A stretch of DNA of 37,747 bases from Acidobacteriota bacterium. Its GTDB lineage: Bacteria > Acidobacteriota > Polarisedimenticolia > Gp22-AA2. The translations under genes were made by a program, and so were the position numbers. The notes below the pieces were generated by a model that worked only from the letters and a program-made list of their open reading frames with translations, was not told the DNA's origin and ran no database searches. Positions 33,415-37,747 of the stretch are shown here, piece after piece. How positions within the stretch are numbered: position 1 is the first letter of the stretch; every line of letters starts with the position of its first letter. The DNA is taken from NCBI GenBank assembly GCA_003223145.1, contig QHXY01000135.1, positions 4,288 through 42,034 of the forward strand. The letters are read 5' to 3'.

Positions 33415-36162
33415 TCAGTCGTTGTTGATGTAGATGGTTTCAGCCGGCCGGCCGTCCACGCCGAAGTGCGTCGGGGCCTCCGTTCCGGGGCCGGGAGACG
33501 GGCTCGGCCGCGGATCGACCGCCGGGCCTCCCCCGGGCGTGGCGAGAGTGTCGACAGCCCCGTGGCGCTCGCTACGGCTGATGTCCAGAGGCACCTGAAG
33601 GTCCTTCCCGTCGAAGTGCACGAGGATCTCTTTGCCACCCGACTGCATCTCGACCTCGCCCTGCCCCTCGCTCACCAGGTGGACCAGGGCGTCGCCGTCG
33701 AGGCTCAGCTCCAGGTCGTTCGTCACCTCGAAGCTCTGCAGATAGTAGGGGAGCGACTGGCGGAAATGCTCGACGGCCGAGCAGGCCTTGGCAGGCTCCG
33801 TCCCCGCCAGGAACGCCTCCAGGAAGGTCACGGGACAGTTCGACTCGACGGTCGCCCGCAGGCCCGTATTCCGGTCGATCGGCACGTAGACGATGTTGGC
33901 GGGCTTGGGGAACTCCTCCGGCGGCTTGCCTTTCAGCCCCTCCTTCATGAACTGGATCCAGATCGGCAGGGCGGCGCGCGCCCCCGTCTCCCCTTCGCCG
34001 AGCGGCTTCTTCTGGTCGAAGCCGACCCAGACGCCGGCCACCAGGGACGGGCTGAAACCGACGAACCAGGCGTCGGCGTGGCTGTCGGTCGTCCCGGTCT
34101 TGCCGGCGACCGGCCGGTTCAGCTCGCGCGCGGCGGCGGCGCCGGTGCCGCTCTCCGTGACGCCCTCCAGGAGGTAGGTCATCAGGTAGGCGATGTCGGC
34201 GCGCAGCACCTCGATCACCTGGGGCTTCGACTCCTCGCGCATCTTGCCGTCGCGGTCGGCGACGTAACGGATGAAGTGCGGCTCGACGCGCACCCCCTGG
34301 TTGGGGAAGATCGAGTAGGCCGTGGTCAGATCGATGAGCGAGACCTCCTCCGTTCCGAGCGCCATCGACGGGTACGGCTCGAGCTTGCTGCTGATCCCCA
34401 TCTTGCGCGCGGTCTCGATGGTGCGCGAGTAACCGATCTGGTTCAGCAGCTTGACCGCCACGATGTTGCGCGACTCCTCTATCGCCTCGCGCAGGGTCGT
34501 GACGCCGTAGTACTTGCGGTAGTAATTGTCGGGCTGGTACTCGTCGCCGGTCTTCCTGTCGACGAACACCGTCGGCTTGTCGAAGATCGTGTCGGCCAGA
34601 GTGTGACCGGAGTCCAGGGCCGTCGTGTAGACGAACGGCTTGAAGGCCGAGCCGGCCTGGCGGTACGACTGCATGGAGCGATCGAACTCGCTGCGGTTGA
34701 AATCGTAGCCGCCGACCAGCGCCTTGATCTCCCCGCTCGCCGGGTCGATCGCCATCAGGGCCCCCTCGACCAGCGGCTCCTGGTCGAGCTTGACCCGCAG
34801 CTCCCTCTTCCCCTCGTCGATCCCCAGGACCAGGAAGGGGGAGACATCCCCGACCTTCAGCACCTGGTTCGGGATCGTCTTGCCGGTCCAGTCGATCCCC
34901 TCGGGACCGAAGTGGGCCGTGAAATCGCCGAGCTTGACCGTGGCGGTGCGCCGGTTCACCTCGGTCACCACGCCCGTGCGCAGCTTGCCGACGGACGGCG
35001 CCTTGCTCCAGGCGGCGGAGGTGAAGGTCGCCAGATCGCCACCGTCCTTGAGGACGTTCTGCTTGATCGGCCGCAGACCCTGGCGCTTGTCCAGAACGCG
35101 CAGCCCCTCGAACACCGCCTGGTTGGCCGCCTTCTGCATCGCCGGATCGAGCGTGGTGTGGACCTCCATCCCCTCCTCGTAGAGGGCCACCTCGCCGTAC
35201 TTGGAATCGAGGTACCGCCGGACCTCCTCGACGAAGTACGGCGCGATGTTGTCCTCCTCCGGCAGCTTGGCCACCTCCACGGGTGTCGCCATCCCCTGGT
35301 CGGCGACGTCGCGGCTGATCTTGCCCTCCTCCGCCATGCGGTTCAGGACATGGTCGCGGCGCGACCGGGCCTTCTCGGGCGAACGGCACGGCGAGTAGGC
35401 CTCCGGCCGCTGCACCAGCCCGGCCAGGAGCGCCGCCTCGGGGCGCGTCATCTTGCTGGCCGTCTTGCCGAAGTAATACTCGGAGGCCGCCTCGATGCCG
35501 TAGCGGCCGTGCCCCATGTACACCTGGTTGCAGTAGAAGCCGAGGATTTCCGGCTTGGTGAACGCCTTCTCGATCTGCACCGCCAGCACCATCTCCTGCA
35601 GCTTGCGGCGCATGGTCTTCTCGGGTTTCAGGAACAGCGAGCGCGCCAGCTGCTGGGTGATGGTGCTGCCGCCCTGCGCCTTCCTGAGATGGGTGATGTC
35701 CGTTATGATGGCCCGCGCGATCCCCCAGGGGTCGATGCCGACATGCTCGTAGTAGTGCGAATCCTCGGTGGCGACCAGGGCGTCAAGGAACTCCTTCGGG
35801 ATCTGGTCGAGCCCGACCACGATCCGTTTCTCCGCACCGAACTGGTAGAGCACTTGGCCGTCGGCGCTATAGATCGTCGTGACGACCGGCGGCTTCCAGT
35901 CCTGCAGATGGGTCACTTCGGGTATGTCGAAAGTCAGGAAATACCCGAGCACCGAGCCGGAACCGCCTGCCAGGAGCAGACCCGACAGAATGATGATGAT
36001 CAGGTTCTTGGGCTTGCGCCAGAACCGGACCCGTGGGGGTGGAGCGCTCGGGGGACCCCCTGGCGGAGGGGTGCCAGACGGGGGACTCCCCGGTGGGGGA
36101 GTACCCGCTTTGCCTGGTCCGCTCAAGTGGGTGAATGAGATGGTTTTATCGTCGATTCCCAA
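33415..36162 (-). CDS. Penicillin-binding protein 1A (class A bifunctional)
   Basis: Peptidoglycan glycosyltransferase plus DD-transpeptidase anchored in the cytoplasmic membrane, 915 residues, TTG start with GAGG upstream. In order: a cytoplasmic Pro/Gly-rich repeat tail (GTPPPGSPPSG, about 20-43), one membrane helix (about 53-75), GT51 domain with catalytic Glu133 (ATEDSHYYEHVG), GGSTITQQLARSLFL and Glu198 (VQIEKAFTK), an inserted OB-like region (about 395-465), then the transpeptidase with SxxK SAFK (505-508), the SRN motif (ESRNIVA, about 565) and KTGT (PVAGKTGTTDSHADAW). After the catalytic domain an about 150-residue extension continues through an acidic and beta-rich stretch (LSLDGDALVHLVSEGQGEVEM) to a Pro-rich tail. 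Head-to-head with the GT2 gene. Confidence 0.95.
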   Translation of the reverse strand: MGIDDKTISFTHLSGPGKAGTPPPGSPPSGTPPPGGPPSAPPPRVRFWRKPKNLIIIILSGLLLAGGSGSVLGYFLTFDIPEVTHLQDWKPPVVTTIYSADGQVLYQFGAEKRIVVGLDQIPKEFLDALVATEDSHYYEHVGIDPWGIARAIITDITHLRKAQGGSTITQQLARSLFLKPEKTMRRKLQEMVLAVQIEKAFTKPEILGFYCNQVYMGHGRYGIEAASEYYFGKTASKMTRPEAALLAGLVQRPEAYSPCRSPEKARSRRDHVLNRMAEEGKISRDVADQGMATPVEVAKLPEEDNIAPYFVEEVRRYLDSKYGEVALYEEGMEVHTTLDPAMQKAANQAVFEGLRVLDKRQGLRPIKQNVLKDGGDLATFTSAAWSKAPSVGKLRTGVVTEVNRRTATVKLGDFTAHFGPEGIDWTGKTIPNQVLKVGDVSPFLVLGIDEGKRELRVKLDQEPLVEGALMAIDPASGEIKALVGGYDFNRSEFDRSMQSYRQAGSAFKPFVYTTALDSGHTLADTIFDKPTVFVDRKTGDEYQPDNYYRKYYGVTTLREAIEESRNIVAVKLLNQIGYSRTIETARKMGISSKLEPYPSMALGTEEVSLIDLTTAYSIFPNQGVRVEPHFIRYVADRDGKMREESKPQVIEVLRADIAYLMTYLLEGVTESGTGAAAARELNRPVAGKTGTTDSHADAWFVGFSPSLVAGVWVGFDQKKPLGEGETGARAALPIWIQFMKEGLKGKPPEEFPKPANIVYVPIDRNTGLRATVESNCPVTFLEAFLAGTEPAKACSAVEHFRQSLPYYLQSFEVTNDLELSLDGDALVHLVSEGQGEVEMQSGGKEILVHFDGKDLQVPLDISRSERHGAVDTLATPGGGPAVDPRPSPSPGPGTEAPTHFGVDGRPAETIYINND

Positions 36163-36193
36163 TGGACCTCGCCACGCTCGAGGAGCGGTCTAA

Positions 36194-36937
36194 GTGATTA
36201 TACACGCAAAGGTTCCGGTCTTCCCCCTGTCCATCATCATGCCCACGCTTGATGAAGAATATGTCCTTCCCGAGGCGCTTGCCAGCCTCGAGCGGCAAAA
36301 TTTCGACCTCTCCCTCGAAGTGATCCTGTCGGACGGGGGAAGCGGCGACGGGACAGTGGCGACTTTCGAGCGGTTGACCCGCTCCTGGCCGGCCCGGAGC
36401 CTGGCCGCCCGGGTCGTCGTCTGCCCGCGTCCCGGGCGGGCAGCCCAGATGAATGCGGGGGCGCGTGTGGCCCGGGGAGACATCCTTCTCTTCCTGCATG
36501 CCGACACCTCCCTGCCGCCAGATGGGGCGCACGCGGTCATGGGGGCGCTGATCGATCAGGAGGTCGTCGGGGGCGGATTCCGGCACCGGTTCAGGGAATC
36601 GGGAACCCTGCTGCGCGCCATTTCTGGATACGCAACCGCTCGATCGGTCGTGCGCCGGATCCACTACGGCGACCAGGCCATGTTCGTCCGGCGCTCGGTA
36701 TTCGACGACCTCGGCGGTTTCCCCGACATCCCGCTGTTCGAGGACCTGCGACTTTCGAGGGCCCTGCGCGCGCGTGGCAGGGTGGTGACCCTGTCGCTCC
36801 CGGCGATCACGTCCGCGCGCCGGCTGCGGCAGGGGGGTGTCGTGCGCACGGCGGGGCGCTTCGCCTGGCTCAAGCTGCGCGATGCGCTCGGAGCCGACCC
36901 GGCGAGGCTGAAGGCGGACTACCCGGATGTCAGATAA
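36194..36937 (+). CDS. TIGR04283-type family 2 glycosyltransferase
   Basis: A 247-residue GT-A fold glycosyltransferase without membrane helices. Features: SIIMPTLDEEYVLPEAL at the N-terminus, the nucleotide-binding SDGGSGDGT, GRAAQMNAGA, the HADT metal/donor motif (about 102-105), GGGFRHRF, and YGDQAMFVRR followed by FPDIPLFEDLRLSRAL. These together are the pattern of TIGR04283 (named from arsenosugar-linked examples, but broader). No arsenic gene is in the window, so I do not transfer that role. GTG start, only 31 nt from the divergent PBP1A start. Its end overlaps the next gene by 11 nt, which suggests the two act together. Confidence 0.85.
   Translation: MIIHAKVPVFPLSIIMPTLDEEYVLPEALASLERQNFDLSLEVILSDGGSGDGTVATFERLTRSWPARSLAARVVVCPRPGRAAQMNAGARVARGDILLFLHADTSLPPDGAHAVMGALIDQEVVGGGFRHRFRESGTLLRAISGYATARSVVRRIHYGDQAMFVRRSVFDDLGGFPDIPLFEDLRLSRALRARGRVVTLSLPAITSARRLRQGGVVRTAGRFAWLKLRDALGADPARLKADYPDVR
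36197..36202 (-). promoter_or_regulatory. Perfect -10 hexamer (TATAAT) for the PBP1A gene
   Basis: Reading leftward the sequence is GCGTG-TATAAT-CACTT; transcription would start near 36190, leaving a leader of about 28 nt before the TTG at 36162. No good -35 is present at 16-18 nt. The hexamer falls inside the first three codons of the divergent glycosyltransferase gene. TATAAT is rare by chance in DNA this GC-rich. Confidence 0.5.
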
Positions 36938-37747
36938 GGCGCGCCCCGGAGACGGAACGAAAAAACAGCAAGGACGGGCGCCCCGAGTCCCCTCGCCGTG
37001 GGGTCAGTCACATCCGCGCAGCATCCGTCTTGCGCCGGACTCCCAGATCGTGCCCGCCGGAACGCTACGCGTGCTCCTCAAGAAGGGCGCGCGGCTTGAA
37101 GTCGTCTACACCGGCTTCGTTCTCGAGCCGTGGATCGCCGACGGCGATCGTGTCACGCTCGATGGAAACCGCCGTCCGCGCGAAGGGGACTTGGCTCTGT
37201 GCGCTGTAGACGGCTGGGGGGAAATCCGCAGAATTCTGGGCCGTGCCGTCTCTGGCGGGTATATCACGGGTCTCGACCCCTGTCCCGGCATCCGTGAGGT
37301 GATCGCTTCGGACGGGGTTCTGGCGGTCGTCGCCGGCAGGCGGGGCGCGGGTGGGGCGCTCGGCCGGGCCGTGGCCGCGGCCTTCCCGTTCTGGTCGCGC
37401 TGGGCGGCGCTGTGCTACTGGTTTCGGAAGGTGCGCGAGGCCCCGCGGTTCGGTGGGGATGCGATGGCCTCGGTTCAGAGGAAATACAAAGGCCAAGTCG
37501 AGAGTTACACGGACATGCTGTCGTTCCCTCTGGGAGACGACGATTTATACGCGCTTCTCGTGAGCACCTTCCCGAAGGGTGGCTCGGTCCTGATCGCGGG
37601 AAGCGGGGCGGGAGGGGAGGCGATTCACCTGGCCCGGGACGGCTACCGGGTCACGGGGTTCGATTTCCTGCAGGACATGGTCCGGGCCGCAGAACGGAAC
37701 GCGCGGGCCGCGGCATGCTCGGTCGAGTTCATGGTGGCCGACATGGG
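36927..37747 (+). CDS. S24/S26-peptidase-like domain fused to SAM methyltransferase, 3'-truncated by window edge
   Basis: Open from ATG 36927 to the window end with no stop, so it is missing from the ORF track. 273 residues are visible. After a basic, disordered-looking start, residues about 45-140 match the shape of S24/S26 signal-peptidase-like domains (VLLKKGARLEVVYTGFVLEP, ADGDRVTLD, PREGDLALCAVDG, then IRRILGR), but the nucleophile position of the usual G-x-S-M-x-P motif is Val (GFVLEP) and the partner basic position is Arg, so peptidase activity is unlikely. A linker with SVQRKYKGQVESYTDMLSF leads to a class I methyltransferase: motif I VLIAGSGAGGEAIHLARDGY (221-240), GFDFLQDMV, then FMVADM. 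Overlaps the glycosyltransferase by 11 nt. The domain identities come from pattern recognition, not a search. Confidence 0.75.
   Translation, partial: MSDKARPGDGTKKQQGRAPRVPSPWGQSHPRSIRLAPDSQIVPAGTLRVLLKKGARLEVVYTGFVLEPWIADGDRVTLDGNRRPREGDLALCAVDGWGEIRRILGRAVSGGYITGLDPCPGIREVIASDGVLAVVAGRRGAGGALGRAVAAAFPFWSRWAALCYWFRKVREAPRFGGDAMASVQRKYKGQVESYTDMLSFPLGDDDLYALLVSTFPKGGSVLIAGSGAGGEAIHLARDGYRVTGFDFLQDMVRAAERNARAAACSVEFMVADM

Noticed and set aside
33466-36138. 890-aa ORF on the plus strand antisense to PBP1A
   Set aside because: Shadow of the PBP1A codon pattern; no domain motifs, and PBP1A itself has all catalytic motifs.
36194-36937. Arsenosugar biosynthesis role for the TIGR04283-type glycosyltransferase
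   Set aside because: The family name suggests it, but no arsenic-related gene is nearby, and the family is broader than its name.
1-37747. tRNA, rRNA, SRP RNA, CRISPR arrays, insertion sequences, attachment sites
   Set aside because: Read through by eye on both strands; no cloverleaf-like segment, regular spaced repeats, transposase or integrase frame was recognised. Short non-coding RNAs could still be missed without a covariance-model search.

Overview
The window is a gene-dense, GC-rich stretch (about two thirds G+C by eye) from a bacterial chromosome with a Gram-negative style envelope: a lytic transglycosylase, a class A PBP and a PlsY/PlsC/PgsA phospholipid route. Nearly everything is housekeeping. 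The long TPR/acidic-linker protein, the archaeal-type nicotinate phosphoribosyltransferase and the style of the genome suggest Acidobacteriota or a neighbouring deep-branching phylum (Myxococcota/Desulfobacterota-like also possible). This assignment is inference, not shown by a marker. Both window edges cut genes. No tRNA, rRNA, CRISPR array, IS element, phage gene or plasmid function was seen.

Layout. (1) 1-6255, plus strand: 3' part of alaS, a DUF4124/SLT lytic transglycosylase, an adenosine-deaminase-family enzyme and a PA14-GT39 membrane glycosyltransferase, chained by 4-nt stop/start overlaps. (2) 6191-7654, minus strand: a phosphohexomutase whose tail overlaps the glycosyltransferase. 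(3) 7791-13992, plus: pgsA, a DUF502 protein, plsC-like, cinA, thpR, plsY, gpsA and a PHP tyrosine phosphatase. The lipid genes cover the steps from DHAP to phosphatidylglycerol-phosphate except CDP-DAG synthase. (4) 13993-28210, plus: a good sigma70-type promoter followed by TPR protein-ftsY-ribD-ribE-ribBA-ffh, then the classic rpsP-khpA-rimM-trmD-rplS-rnhB block, a 1039-residue TPR protein, a nicotinate phosphoribosyltransferase and a Nudix gene. Both SRP GTPase genes bracket the riboflavin genes. No ribH and no room for an FMN riboswitch are seen there. rnhB and the Nudix gene are each broken by an internal frame-shifting deletion. (5) 28211-28749: a visibly lower-GC, gene-free stretch with a cluster of TGACGCA/TGCGTCA heptamers. 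(6) 28750-33403, plus: a small TPR protein, then an aldehyde dehydrogenase behind a textbook promoter, an alanine dehydrogenase and a second GT39-type membrane glycosyltransferase that probably uses a non-standard start. (7) 33415-36162, minus: PBP1A. (8) 36194-end, plus: a TIGR04283-type glycosyltransferase overlapping a partial gene that is absent from the ORF track because it has no stop in the window. That gene fuses an S24/S26-peptidase-like domain lacking its nucleophile to a SAM methyltransferase.

The most noteworthy items are the peptidase-like/methyltransferase fusion beside the GT2 gene, the PA14-GT39 fusion, the riboflavin genes set between ftsY and ffh, the two similar gene breaks within about 5 kb, and the heptamer cluster. 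I found no convincing new defence or mobile system. Most of the window is ordinary core metabolism and translation/secretion machinery.
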